DNA from: CAZWRF01 sp964636095
GTDB taxonomy: Bacteria; Patescibacteriota; Minisyncoccia; JAHISW01; Tagabacteraceae
Length of the DNA stretch: 44,204 bases
Assembly: GCA_964636095.1 (NCBI GenBank)
Contig: CAZWRF010000001.1
Location: 1-44,204, forward strand
Direction: 5' to 3'
The position numbers and the translations under genes are program-made. Shown in pieces: positions 1 to 8,186 of this stretch (positions within the stretch are counted from its first letter, which is position 1; each line of letters opens with the position of its first letter). The notes under the pieces were generated by a model that searched no databases, was not told the DNA's origin, and was given only the letters and a program-made list of their open reading frames with translations.

Positions 1-51
1 CAATAATTGCGATAATAATAAAAAATATTTTTTTGTTCATGTTTTTATGAT

Positions 52-137
<86 letters not shown>

Positions 138-143
138 TTATTT

Positions 144-380
144 TTAAGCCGCTTCGGCTTCCTCCATTCTTTTTTTCTCCTCCTCCTGCATCTCTTCGCC
201 GACCTTATCTATTACTTTTAGCAAAATAGGATTTTCCTTCTCTATGGCTTCTTTTCTAAGAACACTTAATTCGGCAAACAAATCTTCAAAAGATATTTGC
301 TCAAGCTTGTACTTTTTGAATTCTTCAAGCACAAACTCAGTATCTGTTTCTTTTTTCAATTTTTTTTCAAAGCTTTCCAC
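144..380 (-). CDS. small acidic helical protein, hypothetical
   Basis: A 78-residue protein rich in Glu and Lys with no membrane segment and no recognisable domain. The C-terminus is strongly acidic and looks like a coiled or amphipathic helix. The start is GTG, and its G is shared with the last base of the htpX TAG stop, so translation is probably coupled to htpX. tRNA-Ser follows a few bases after its stop. I do not recognise a family. The reading frame is supported by tight packing and the coupled start, not by homology. Confidence 0.6.
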   Translation of the reverse strand: MESFEKKLKKETDTEFVLEEFKKYKLEQISFEDLFAELSVLRKEAIEKENPILLKVIDKVGEEMQEEEKKRMEEAEAA

Positions 381-1279
381 TATATATCCATTTCTTTTAA
401 TCTCCTAATCCTCTCCGCTATCGGCGGATGAGTGGCCCACAAGCCGGAAACTTTTTGTTTAATACCCGGCCGGCGAGGTTCGCTTAGCCATAAATGATTT
501 GTGGCTTTGTTCGCCACCCGCATGGGAGTGGAGTCCTTTGATATTTTTTCAAGAGCTGAGGCCAGCCCGTCAGGGTACCTGGTTAAAAGCGCACCCGAAG
601 CGTCGGCCAAAAATTCCCTTTTTCTTGAAATGGCTAGCTGTATTAAGGTGGTAGCAATGGGGGCCAAAATGGCTAAAGCAATGCCTACAAGCATAAGAAT
701 GGCACCTCCTTCTCCCCTGCCTCTATCGCTCCCGCCGAACCTTCCCCAAAACATGGAGCGTAGAAAAAAATCCGAAAGAAGGGCGATAAAGCCCACCAAA
801 ACAACAACTACCGTTGAAAGAAGAATATCACGATTGCCTATATGAGACAACTCGTGCGAAAGCACTCCCTCAAGCTCCGTTCTATCCAGGCGTTCTAAAA
901 GCCCACGGGTAACCGCCACCACGGCGTGCTCGGGATTGCGGCCGGTGGCGAACGCATTCGGCGCTTGCTCGTTCACCAAATAAAGCTTTGGCATCGGCAA
1001 GCCGGCGGTAATGGCCAGGTTTTCAACGACATTGTAAAGTTCGGGGGCATCCTTCTTTTCTATTTCCTTTGCCTTGCTTATCTTTAAAACTATCTTGTCC
1101 GAATACCAATAACTGACGAAGTTCATAAGCAAGCTGAAAGCCACCGCCACATACAAAATGGCGGAATTGCCGTAAATCTGCGCGAACACCCAGCCGATGG
1201 CAATAATAACAACCAAGAAAATGGACATCAAAATCCATGTCCTTCTTATATTTGAATCTCTTTGTGTATATAAGCTCAT
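380..1279 (-). CDS. htpX: HtpX-like membrane zinc metalloprotease (family M48)
   Basis: Membrane-embedded protease for quality control of membrane proteins. With the ATG at 1279 the protein has 299 residues, typical for HtpX. Two N-terminal membrane helices (about 14-34 and 41-57) precede the zinc motif HELSH (142-146). Two more hydrophobic stretches follow (about 157-175 and 193-213), then the third ligand Glu222 in REFLADA. The frame stays open upstream to 1399, but that stretch is the GC-rich palindromic spacer, and the known family start matches the MSLYTQRDS methionine. LemA lies upstream on the same strand, a pairing seen in many bacteria. The stop overlaps the start of the next small gene. 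Confidence 0.95.
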   Translation of the reverse strand: MSLYTQRDSNIRRTWILMSIFLVVIIAIGWVFAQIYGNSAILYVAVAFSLLMNFVSYWYSDKIVLKISKAKEIEKKDAPELYNVVENLAITAGLPMPKLYLVNEQAPNAFATGRNPEHAVVAVTRGLLERLDRTELEGVLSHELSHIGNRDILLSTVVVVLVGFIALLSDFFLRSMFWGRFGGSDRGRGEGGAILMLVGIALAILAPIATTLIQLAISRKREFLADASGALLTRYPDGLASALEKISKDSTPMRVANKATNHLWLSEPRRPGIKQKVSGLWATHPPIAERIRRLKEMDI

Positions 1280-1321
1280 TTCAAAAATTTGTTTCTCTCC
1301 ACTTGGCGCAGAAAAAAATGG

Positions 1322-1405
1322 TTTCTTTTGCGAGTTGTGCAGTCTCGCTTGTCGGGGCAAGCCCCCGAGCGAGCTTTTCCCAAGCGAGCGAGGGAACAAA
1401 AGAAA
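1322..1405. repeat. GC-rich palindromic spacer element between lemA and htpX
   Basis: An 84-bp block bounded by inverted arms TTTCTTTTG (1322-1330) and CAAAAGAAA (1397-1405). Inside are a GCTTG/CAAGC hairpin, several GCGAGC words and a GCGAG/CTCGC pair. It is much richer in G+C than the flanking spacer. It could fold in the lemA-htpX transcript. It does not code for the htpX N-terminus. Confidence 0.6.
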
Positions 1406-1425
1406 TCATTGGTTTTTCGAAGCCC

Positions 1426-1983
1426 TTAGAATTTAACGTTTACCGGTTCTTTTTCGGCTTCGGATGAAACTTCAAAAAATTTCATTTTGGAAAAGCCAAA
1501 CATGCCGGCAATAAATCTTGTCGGAAAAGTTTCTATCTTTATGTTGAGGTCACGGACATTGGTATTGTAAAACCTTCTTGAGGCCTGAATTTTATTTTCC
1601 GTATCGGCCAATTCCCTCTGGAGGTCCAGGAAATTCGCGTTGGCCTTCAGGTCCGGGTAGTTTTCGGACACGGCAAAAAGCGTCTTTAGCGTGTTGGACA
1701 AGGCATTTTCCTTTTCCGCCTTTTCAAGCGGATTCCCCTCGCCGGACATTGCTTCCGCCCGAGCCTTGGTAACATTTTCAAGAACGCCTCTCTCGTGCGC
1801 CATATATCCCTTTACCGATTCTACCAAGTTGGGAATAAGGTCATATCGACGCTTGGTTTGCACGTCTATATCGCTTAACGCTTCGTTGGAGCGGGTGCGC
1901 AAAACCACAAGCCGGTTGAAAGCGTAAATCATCCAAACGATTATCGCGGCAACTATTATTAAAATTATCCAATAAATAGACAT
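1426..1983 (-). CDS. lemA: LemA family protein
   Basis: A 185-residue LemA-family protein: one N-terminal membrane anchor (about residues 3-22) followed by a helical domain. Family landmarks are NRLVVLRTRSNEALSDIDVQ, KRRYDLIPNLVESVKGY and the C-terminal FPTRFIAGMFGF. The ATG at 1983 is preferred over an in-frame GTG five codons upstream, because it lies about 12 nt after AGGTG and begins just before the membrane helix. LemA proteins are membrane-anchored and often sit next to HtpX-like proteases. The exact role is unclear; a part in membrane or envelope quality control is inferred from context. Confidence 0.93.
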   Translation of the reverse strand: MSIYWIILIIVAAIIVWMIYAFNRLVVLRTRSNEALSDIDVQTKRRYDLIPNLVESVKGYMAHERGVLENVTKARAEAMSGEGNPLEKAEKENALSNTLKTLFAVSENYPDLKANANFLDLQRELADTENKIQASRRFYNTNVRDLNIKIETFPTRFIAGMFGFSKMKFFEVSSEAEKEPVNVKF

Positions 1984-2047
1984 AATTTTTGTATACACCT
2001 AATAATAAAAGACTTTATTAAGTCCATTATAGCAAAACACCCGCCAA

Positions 2048-2076
2048 TTAAAAGACAACCAATTTTGTTGTATAAT
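2048..2076 (+). promoter_or_regulatory. sigma70-type promoter for the mini HEXXH gene
   Basis: TTAAAA (2048-2053), a 17-nt spacer and a perfect TATAAT (2071-2076), 39 nt before the ATG at 2115. The same -35 hexamer and spacer length recur in front of the pilin gene. Confidence 0.65.
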
Positions 2077-2114
2077 GGAGAGAGATAAATTTGACAAAAG
2101 GAGGACTTGGCAAA

Positions 2115-2453
2115 ATGGAAAAAAAGACAAAGCAGTACGAGCACTTACTTAAACTTATAAAAATTTGGGACAGCGAAATAAAAGTCGACTGGATAAACAA
2201 GGACACCTGGGCAATTTTCCAATGTTCTACAAAAAAAGAAAAAATTATCGTAAATATTTATCTTCTTCTTGTAGAACATTTGGTTCACGAATTCACACAT
2301 GCGAAAAATCCGAAGCTTGGCGGCAATGTGCGCGACGAAAAAATAGTGAGAGACAAGGCAAGAAACTTTGTAGAAAGAATGAAGGTTAACGAAATTAAAG
2401 AAATCGCCGAATACCTTATAGAAAAGTATTTAAAAGACAAAAAAGCAAATTAA
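2115..2453 (+). CDS. mini zinc-metallopeptidase-like protein (HEXXH), 112 residues
   Basis: I do not recognise a named family. The clear motif is HEFTH at residues 58-62, preceded by hydrophobic residues (VEHLV), as in the active helix of HEXXH metallopeptidases. Glu75 or Asp80 downstream could be the third ligand. There is no signal peptide, so it should be cytosolic. The ATG at 2115 is preferred over an in-frame TTG at 2091 because AAAGGAGG (2097-2104) sits 10 nt upstream. It is a single-gene unit with its own promoter and a strong terminator, divergent from lemA and convergent with groEL. It may be a minimal peptidase or an inactive zinc-binding relative. Confidence 0.75.
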   Translation: MEKKTKQYEHLLKLIKIWDSEIKVDWINKDTWAIFQCSTKKEKIIVNIYLLLVEHLVHEFTHAKNPKLGGNVRDEKIVRDKARNFVERMKVNEIKEIAEYLIEKYLKDKKAN

Positions 2454-2482
2454 AAATCCCCCAATTTGATTGGGGGATTTTT
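2452..2482. terminator. bidirectional terminator
   Basis: Stem AAAAATCCCCCAA / TTGGGGGATTTTT around a 5-nt loop, with A/T tracts on both sides. It separates the converging ends of the mini HEXXH gene (plus) and groEL (minus) and can serve both. Confidence 0.88.
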
Positions 2483-2487
2483 CTTTT

Positions 2488-4173
2488 CTACATCATACCC
2501 GGCATACCCCCGCCCATTCCTCCGCCATGAGCATGGTCGTCATTCTTTTCCGGCAAGTCCACTACCACAACTTCGGTAGTTAGAAGCATGGCTGAAGCGG
2601 AGACCGCGTTTTGTAGGGCCGAGCGGGTAACTTTCATGGGGTCGATAATACCTGCCTTTAACATATCCGGAATAATTTTGTCCGCACGCGCGTCATAACC
2701 CATATTGGACCTTGGGTTTTCAAAAAGCCCTTCCTTTACGGTGTTTACCACCACTGTGCCGTCCTCTCTCCCCGCGTTTACGGCAATTTGTCTTAGGGGC
2801 TCTTCCAAGGCTGAAAGTAAAATTTCCGTCCCCGTTTCGAACTCTCTGGCAATATCTTTTACCGGCGGCTTTATTTTTCCTGACGAAAAATCACCGGAAA
2901 CAGCAAGGGCCGCCTTCAATAAAGCTGTACCTCCTCCGGGAACAATTCCCTCTTCAATCGCCGCCTTGGTCGCTTCTTTGGCGTCTTCTATCTTAAATTT
3001 TTTGTATTTCATTTCCGTTTCGGTAGCCGCGCCAACTTTTATAACCGCTACTCCTCCGGAAAGCTTAGCCAACCTTTCCTGAAGCTTCTCTTTTTCAAAA
3101 TCTGAATCGGTATGGGAAATCTGCGCCTTTACTTGGCTAATCCTTTCGTCAATTTGCGCTTTTTTGCCTTTTCCGCCCACTATCGTGGTGTTGTCTTTAG
3201 TGGAGATTATTCTTCTGGCTCCCCCCAAAACATTGAGCTCGGCGGTCTCAAGCTTCATCCCCGTTTCCTCTGAAATAACTTTTCCCCCGGTAACTATGGC
3301 AATATCTTCAAGCATCTCTTTTTTTCTGTCTCCATATCCGGGCGCCTTTACGGCAAGGGCGTTGAAAGTGCCCCTTATTTTGTTAAGTATCAAAGTGGCC
3401 AGCGCTTCCCCCTCAATGTCTTCCGCTATTATTACTATTTCTTTTTTTCCCGTTTGAGCCAGCTTCTCAAGAAGAGGCAAAATTTCGTTTATGGAGGAAA
3501 TTTTCCTGTCCGTTATAAGTACGCTGCAATTTTCATAAATCGCCTCCATTCTTTCCGCGTTTGTAACCATATAATGGGACGAGTAGCCCTTGTCGAACTG
3601 CAAACCTTTTACCATTTCGCTTTCAACGCCGAAGGACTGCGATTCTTCAACGGTAATAACTCCATCCTTGCCTACTTTTTCAAAAGTTTTAGCAATTATT
3701 TCGCCTATCTCCTGCGACTCGGCGGAAATGGTGGCAACTTGTAAAATCTCATTGGGACTTTTTATAGGCTTGGCCATTTTCTTCAACGCTTCAACAAGGT
3801 GAGCCGAAGCGGTTTCTATTCCGGCCTTTATACCGACGGGGTTTACCCCTTTGGTTGCAGCCTTGAGACCTTCCTTTATAATGGCCTGCGCCAAAACCGC
3901 GGCGGTGGTAGTGCCGTCACCCGCAACATCATTGGTTTTACTGGAAATTTCTTTTATTATTTCCGCCCCCAAATTTTCCACTTTATCTTCAAGCTCAATT
4001 TCTTTTGCGATGCTTACGCCGTCGTTGGTAATGTCCGGGGATCCGAAGCTTTTCCCCAAAACAACATTCCGCCCCTTTGGACCCAAAGTTACCTTTACCG
4101 CGTTGGCCAAAGTATCCACCCCCCTTTTGAGGGCTTCCCTGGCTTTTTCGTTGAAAATTATTTGTTTTGCCAT
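2488..4173 (-). CDS. groL: 60 kDa chaperonin GroEL
   Basis: Full-length GroEL (561 residues, slightly longer than the usual 540-550). It forms the ATP-driven double-ring folding chamber in the cytosol with GroES. Recognisable elements are TLGPKGRNVVLG near the N-terminus, the nucleotide-binding TNDGVSIAKEIE and GDGTTTAAVLA, and a C-terminal Gly/Met-rich tail ending GGGMGGGMPGMM. It is the second gene of groES-groEL. The spacer holds a 7-bp tandem repeat and no Shine-Dalgarno site. I saw no CIRCE operator upstream of groES. Confidence 0.98.
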   Translation of the reverse strand: MAKQIIFNEKAREALKRGVDTLANAVKVTLGPKGRNVVLGKSFGSPDITNDGVSIAKEIELEDKVENLGAEIIKEISSKTNDVAGDGTTTAAVLAQAIIKEGLKAATKGVNPVGIKAGIETASAHLVEALKKMAKPIKSPNEILQVATISAESQEIGEIIAKTFEKVGKDGVITVEESQSFGVESEMVKGLQFDKGYSSHYMVTNAERMEAIYENCSVLITDRKISSINEILPLLEKLAQTGKKEIVIIAEDIEGEALATLILNKIRGTFNALAVKAPGYGDRKKEMLEDIAIVTGGKVISEETGMKLETAELNVLGGARRIISTKDNTTIVGGKGKKAQIDERISQVKAQISHTDSDFEKEKLQERLAKLSGGVAVIKVGAATETEMKYKKFKIEDAKEATKAAIEEGIVPGGGTALLKAALAVSGDFSSGKIKPPVKDIAREFETGTEILLSALEEPLRQIAVNAGREDGTVVVNTVKEGLFENPRSNMGYDARADKIIPDMLKAGIIDPMKVTRSALQNAVSASAMLLTTEVVVVDLPEKNDDHAHGGGMGGGMPGMM

Positions 4174-4176
4174 AGT

Positions 4177-4204
4177 TTGAAAATTGAAAATTGATAATTG
4201 AAAA
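4177..4204. repeat. heptamer tandem repeat in the groES-groEL spacer
   Basis: Four 7-bp units on the plus strand: TTGAAAA, TTGAAAA, TTGATAA, TTGAAAA. It fills most of the spacer between the groES stop and the groEL start. The same unit occurs inside ligA at 31768-31795. Confidence 0.85.
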
Positions 4205-4212
4205 CTTAGCGA

Positions 4213-4535
4213 TTATTCGATAACCGCAAGTATGTTTCCTTCTCCTACTATATGGTACTCNNNNNNNNNNCGTCATCGCCTACTTTAATTTTTTCCGCGC
4301 TGAATTCGGGGAAAATAACAAGCTGGCCTTTTTTTACGGACATGGGTATTTTTTTCCCTTTTTCGTCAATTTTTCCCGGGCCCACTTCAACAACCCGGCC
4401 TCTGTCCACTTTTTCCTTGCCTACCGTTTCGGGAATAACAATTCCCGATTTTGTTTTTTTAACGCGCTCCTCGTCAGACAAGGCCTGGATAATAACCCTG
4501 TCGCCCAAGGGCTTAATGTTTATTTTCTTGGTCAT
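4213..4535 (-). CDS. groS: co-chaperonin GroES, interrupted by an assembly gap
   Basis: The lid of the GroEL folding chamber. The N-terminal part begins MTKKINIKPLGDRVII and carries the mobile-loop region SGIVIPET. The reading frame hits a 10-N block at 4261-4270. On the far side the true C-terminus is readable in a shifted frame as EYHIVGEGNILAVIE, followed by TAA at 4213-4215. Joining the two sides with one shared G gives KVGDDEYHIV, which fits GroES with nothing missing, so the N block is probably an artefact. Size about 100 residues, normal for the family. No Shine-Dalgarno site and no CIRCE inverted repeat are visible upstream. Confidence 0.93.
4261..4270. other. 10-N assembly gap in groES
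   Basis: Ten Ns interrupt groES. The flanks fit together as one reading frame if a single G is shared, so the gap length is a placeholder and not measured. Confidence 0.95.
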
Positions 4536-4600
4536 ATCAAAAAGTTATAAATAATAATAAAGAAAGTTTTATAATGTTATCTTAATTTTAAGAAATATTG

Positions 4601-4626
4601 AGGCCCTGTCAATATTGACAGGGCCT
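4601..4626 (-). terminator. terminator after the PIN-PhoH gene
   Basis: A perfect 26-bp palindrome (arms AGGCCCTGTCAAT / ATTGACAGGGCCT) starts a few bases after the PhoH stop. AT-rich sequence, but no long T-run, follows on the minus strand. Confidence 0.7.
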
Positions 4627-4630
4627 TTGG

Positions 4631-6019
4631 CTACATCAAATCTGTTATTATGTCCACAACATCGCATCTTTCGCTTTTTTTGAGCATTATACACCCAAAA
4701 AACTCCTGCCCCTTTAGACGCTCTATTGTAACAGCAAGCCCGTTGGAACCCGCATCCAAATAGGGGTTGTCTATTTGCGAGCAGTCTCCCGTTAAAACAA
4801 ATTTTGTATTCTTTCCGGCCCTTGTGAGAAGGGACTTTGTTTGAATGCGGGTTAAATTTTGCACTTCATCCATAATAACGTACATGGTATGCAAACTTCT
4901 TCCGCGAGCAAAGTTTATAGGATGAATTTCCAGTTTACCGTTGCAATACTGAGCTATGCCGTCCGGAGTATATTCCGGTTTTTTAACGAACTCCCGAGAA
5001 ATAAGTTCCAAGTTATCCAATATGGGCCTGGTAAAGGGGGAGAATTTTTCTCCTACGTCTCCGGGTAAAAATCCAAGTTCTTTCCCTATTTCTATATTAG
5101 GCCTGTATACCAGTATTTGATTATAATCGCCCAGCTGTTCTGTTGCCGCCAAAAGACTTACAAGAGTTTTCCCCGTTCCGGCTTTTCCGGAAAGAGCCAC
5201 GATGGCAATCTCTTTATCGCAAAGAAGAGCGTATTCAAATGCTTGTTCTATGTTTCTTGGCGTTATATCGTCGTTTTTGTTTTTTTCGCAGTCGCCGTTG
5301 CGATGAGGTTTTTTAACCCACACCAACTCTTTCCTTTGCTTTTTATAAATAGCCAATATGGTCCTTTTCGCCACGTTTATAACAAGGCATTGATTCGGGT
5401 AAAGGTCCTTTAGTAATTCATTGCTCTCCGGAGACAATTCGGACAAGTGTAAATTTTGATTCTGAGGAAAATCTACAAGAAGACGATTTGAGTCTTGGTC
5501 GGGTAGAGAAATTTCTTTGAGTCCAGTATAAAGTTCGTTTATATTCCGGATGTTTTTATCACTTTCATAGTCTTCGGAAAAGACGCCGTAAGCATTGGCA
5601 GCAACCCGAAGATTTATATCCTTGCTTACTATAATAACCTTCTCCCCTTTGTTTTCGAGTTTCTTTTTCCAGGCAATAGCAGAAGCTATTATCCTGTTGT
5701 CAACCGTTCTCTCAACGCCCAAAAGCTCTTTTTTAAAAATTCTCTCGTGTCCGTCGCAATCCACCATAATATAACCACCGCTTTCTGTTGGAACTCCCTT
5801 GTCAAGGTGGCCTTTTTTCCTATATTCGTCCAGTATCCTAGATGTGGTACGAGAATTAAAACCTTCACCGTCTTGAAATTTTTTACTTTTGTCTATCTCA
5901 AAAAGAACATGGATATACAGAACAACCGTATTGCCATCGGAGCCCAACTTATCAATAGCTCCGGGGTCATGGATAAGAACACTGGTATCGACAAAATAGA
6001 CTTTTTTGGTTTTAGCCAC
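4631..6019 (-). CDS. PIN domain - PhoH-like ATPase fusion (YlaK type)
   Basis: A 462-residue two-domain protein. The N-terminal PIN nuclease-like domain begins VYFVDTSVLIHDP, with the first catalytic-type Asp at residue 11 and further acidic residues downstream (VDNRIIASA, VSKDINLR). The C-terminal PhoH ATPase has Walker A GKAGTGKT (about 278-285) and Walker B VIMDEVQN (Asp near 384). Such PIN-PhoH proteins are thought to be RNA-acting nuclease/helicases; the exact substrate is unknown here. The GTG start at 6019 is chosen because AGAAGGAGG lies directly upstream and the PIN fold begins at once. The open frame to 6115 adds an unconserved-looking extension. Confidence 0.9.
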   Translation of the reverse strand: MAKTKKVYFVDTSVLIHDPGAIDKLGSDGNTVVLYIHVLFEIDKSKKFQDGEGFNSRTTSRILDEYRKKGHLDKGVPTESGGYIMVDCDGHERIFKKELLGVERTVDNRIIASAIAWKKKLENKGEKVIIVSKDINLRVAANAYGVFSEDYESDKNIRNINELYTGLKEISLPDQDSNRLLVDFPQNQNLHLSELSPESNELLKDLYPNQCLVINVAKRTILAIYKKQRKELVWVKKPHRNGDCEKNKNDDITPRNIEQAFEYALLCDKEIAIVALSGKAGTGKTLVSLLAATEQLGDYNQILVYRPNIEIGKELGFLPGDVGEKFSPFTRPILDNLELISREFVKKPEYTPDGIAQYCNGKLEIHPINFARGRSLHTMYVIMDEVQNLTRIQTKSLLTRAGKNTKFVLTGDCSQIDNPYLDAGSNGLAVTIERLKGQEFFGCIMLKKSERCDVVDIITDLM

Positions 6020-6136
6020 AGGGCCTCCTTCTGCTTTTGTTTTCGCGAAAGTATCTTTATTAAAACGTCTCAAAGAATAATCGTTCTGCCTAAAACATAC
6101 AACAAAATCCCCCAAAAGAGCAAGGGCTTAAAACTA

Positions 6137-6164
6137 TTGACACCCGCACCCCTTGATATATAAT
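6137..6164 (+). promoter_or_regulatory. consensus sigma70 promoter for secG
   Basis: Perfect TTGACA (6137-6142) and perfect TATAAT (6159-6164) with a 16-nt spacer, 25 nt before the secG ATG. It is the best match to consensus in the window. Confidence 0.85.
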
Positions 6165-6189
6165 TAGAAATAAGTTTTAATTCTCAATT

Positions 6190-6405
6190 ATGAGCATTAT
6201 TCTACCGATATTTCAGGTAATTGTTTCCGTGCTTCTGGTAACGGCCATTATTCTTCAGCAAATGGGAACCGGCCTTGGCGGCGCTTTTGGGGGAGGCGGA
6301 GAAAGCTATCACACAAAAAGAGGGTTTGAAAAAATCCTGTTCAACTCAACAATTGTTTTGGCGGCGCTTTTCCTTTTGTCCACTCTTGTCGCATTGTTTA
6401 TCTAA
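6190..6405 (+). CDS. secG: preprotein translocase subunit SecG
   Basis: A 71-residue protein with two membrane helices (about 4-24 and 50-70) joined by a Gly-rich loop (GTGLGGAFGGGGESYHTKRG), the classic SecG pattern. It assists SecYEG protein export in the inner membrane. It is transcribed from the consensus promoter upstream and may be cotranscribed with the substrate-binding protein 38 bp downstream. The ATG lacks a clear Shine-Dalgarno site. Confidence 0.93.
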   Translation: MSIILPIFQVIVSVLLVTAIILQQMGTGLGGAFGGGGESYHTKRGFEKILFNSTIVLAALFLLSTLVALFI

Positions 6406-6443
6406 AATACACCAAAATTCTTATTCACTAGCTTCACATAATT

Positions 6444-8186
6444 TTGGCAAAATTTCTCAAATCAATAAGAGCAAAGATTCTGTTTTATGAATTGAGGCTG
6501 CGGTACATAATAGGAAGACTGCCGGTTTTCTTTAAGGTTCTTCTTTTATTTTTTATCGTTTCCATGTTTGTAAGCGGAGTTGTTTTTCTTTATGAGCTGG
6601 ACAAAAAAATCAGTGTGGATGTTCCTACGGAAGGCGGCACTTTAACGGAAGGGATTATAGGAACACCGCGATTCATAAACCCCATTCTTACAATTTCCGA
6701 CGCAGACAGAGACCTTACGTCTCTTGTCTACTCCGGTCTAATGCGCTCCGAGAACGGATCCCTTGTACCGGACCTCGCCCAAAAATACGAAGTAAGCGCC
6801 GACGGTCTTTGCTATACATTTACCTTGAAGGATAATCTTTTCTGGCCCGACAACGAACCGATAACAAGCGACGACATTGTATTTACAATAGGGCAAATAA
6901 AAAACCCGTCGACAAAAAGTCCCAAAAGAGCCAGCTGGGAAGGAGTGGGCACCGAAAAAATAGACGACAAGACCGTGCGCTTTTGCCTTCAAAAGCCCTA
7001 CGCACCTTTCATAGAAAACACCACTTTGGGCATTCTCCCCTATCATCTCTGGAAAGATATTCTGCCCGAACAAATGGCCTTAAGCGATTTCAATATAAGG
7101 GCCGTAGGTTCCGGTCCCTACAAAATAGAAAAAATTTCAAGAAATTCATCGGGAATCATCACTTCTTACACCCTCATACCAAACAAAAATTTTGCGCTCA
7201 AAAAACCGTACATCGAAAAAATTATTTTAAAGTTTTACCCATCGGAGAAGGCACTAGTTGATGCTTACACAAAGGGAGAGGTAAGCAGCCTGAGCGGCAT
7301 ATCTCCCGCAAATGTATTGGCAAACGAAAAAGATAGCTCCTCTTTGAAACAATTTTTCCTCCCCAGAATTTTTGCTGTTTTTTTCAATCAGGACCAGTCG
7401 TCCCTGTTTGCGGAAAAAGATGTGCGGGAAGCGCTGAATTTGAGCGTAGACAAGGAAGAAATAATCAGTGGCGTGCTTCATGGTTTCGGGGTAGCCATCA
7501 ATGGGCCCATCCCGCCGGGTAGCCTCGGATTCAAAAAAGCCAGCAGCTCTGAGGAAACATACGACCAGCGGGTTGCCGAAGCAAAAGATATTCTTAAAAA
7601 AAACGGATGGCAGGCGAGCAAAGAAGACGGGGTTCTTGAAAAGAAAACAAAAAACAAAACACTGAGGTTGGAATTTTCTCTCTCTACTTCAAACGTTGAT
7701 GATTTGGTAAAAACTTCGGAACTTCTTAGAGACATGTGGGAAAAAATAGGAGCCAAAGTTAACGTAAAAATTTATGAAATAGGAGACCTGGAACAAAATG
7801 CCATAAGACCCAGGCAATACGACGCGCTTCTTTTCGGAGAAATCATGGGCGGAGACCCGGATCCTTTCGCCTTTTGGCACTCGTCGCAAAGAAACGACCC
7901 GGGCCTCAACATAGCGCTATACGCCAACATCACCACGGACAAGCTTCTAGAAGACGCGAGGACAACGCTTGATGCCGGCAAAAGAGAAGAAAAATATGTT
8001 GAGTTTCAAAATGAGATAGAAGAAGACCAACCGGCAGTTTTTCTTTACTCCCCGCACTTCATATATCTTGTACCAAAGTCTGTAAGAGGCGTACAAGAAA
8101 GCTCCATAACAATCCCATCCGAAAGATTTTCTCAAATTTATGATTGGTATATAAACACAAAAAGAATATGGAAAATTTTTCTTTAG
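6444..8186 (+). CDS. ABC transporter substrate-binding protein, peptide/nickel (SBP family 5)
   Basis: About 580 residues. A basic N-terminus and one membrane helix (about 29-50) anchor it on the outer face; no lipobox is seen. The binding domain follows: GGTLTEGIIGTPRFINPIL, the family signature LVPDLAQKYEVSADGLCYTFTLKDNLFWPDNEPITSDDIVFT, and the late DPDPFAFWHSSQ segment. This family delivers oligopeptides or related ligands to Opp/Dpp-type permeases. No permease or ATPase gene is in the window, so the partner lies elsewhere or it acts alone. The start is uncertain: TTG at 6444 is the best upstream codon, without a Shine-Dalgarno site. Confidence 0.87.
   Translation: MAKFLKSIRAKILFYELRLRYIIGRLPVFFKVLLLFFIVSMFVSGVVFLYELDKKISVDVPTEGGTLTEGIIGTPRFINPILTISDADRDLTSLVYSGLMRSENGSLVPDLAQKYEVSADGLCYTFTLKDNLFWPDNEPITSDDIVFTIGQIKNPSTKSPKRASWEGVGTEKIDDKTVRFCLQKPYAPFIENTTLGILPYHLWKDILPEQMALSDFNIRAVGSGPYKIEKISRNSSGIITSYTLIPNKNFALKKPYIEKIILKFYPSEKALVDAYTKGEVSSLSGISPANVLANEKDSSSLKQFFLPRIFAVFFNQDQSSLFAEKDVREALNLSVDKEEIISGVLHGFGVAINGPIPPGSLGFKKASSSEETYDQRVAEAKDILKKNGWQASKEDGVLEKKTKNKTLRLEFSLSTSNVDDLVKTSELLRDMWEKIGAKVNVKIYEIGDLEQNAIRPRQYDALLFGEIMGGDPDPFAFWHSSQRNDPGLNIALYANITTDKLLEDARTTLDAGKREEKYVEFQNEIEEDQPAVFLYSPHFIYLVPKSVRGVQESSITIPSERFSQIYDWYINTKRIWKIFL

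Noticed and set aside
501..845. Plus-strand open frame opposite htpX, and many similar frames opposite groEL, pilB, ligA and others
   Set aside because: They mirror strongly conserved genes on the other strand and show no family features of their own.
1280..1399. N-terminal extension of HtpX of 40 residues
   Set aside because: The extension is encoded by the GC-rich palindromic spacer, and HtpX families start at the MSLYTQRDS methionine.
4536..4600. CIRCE operator upstream of groES
   Set aside because: No TTAGCACTC-N9-GAGTGCTAA pattern could be seen; the region is plain AT-rich.
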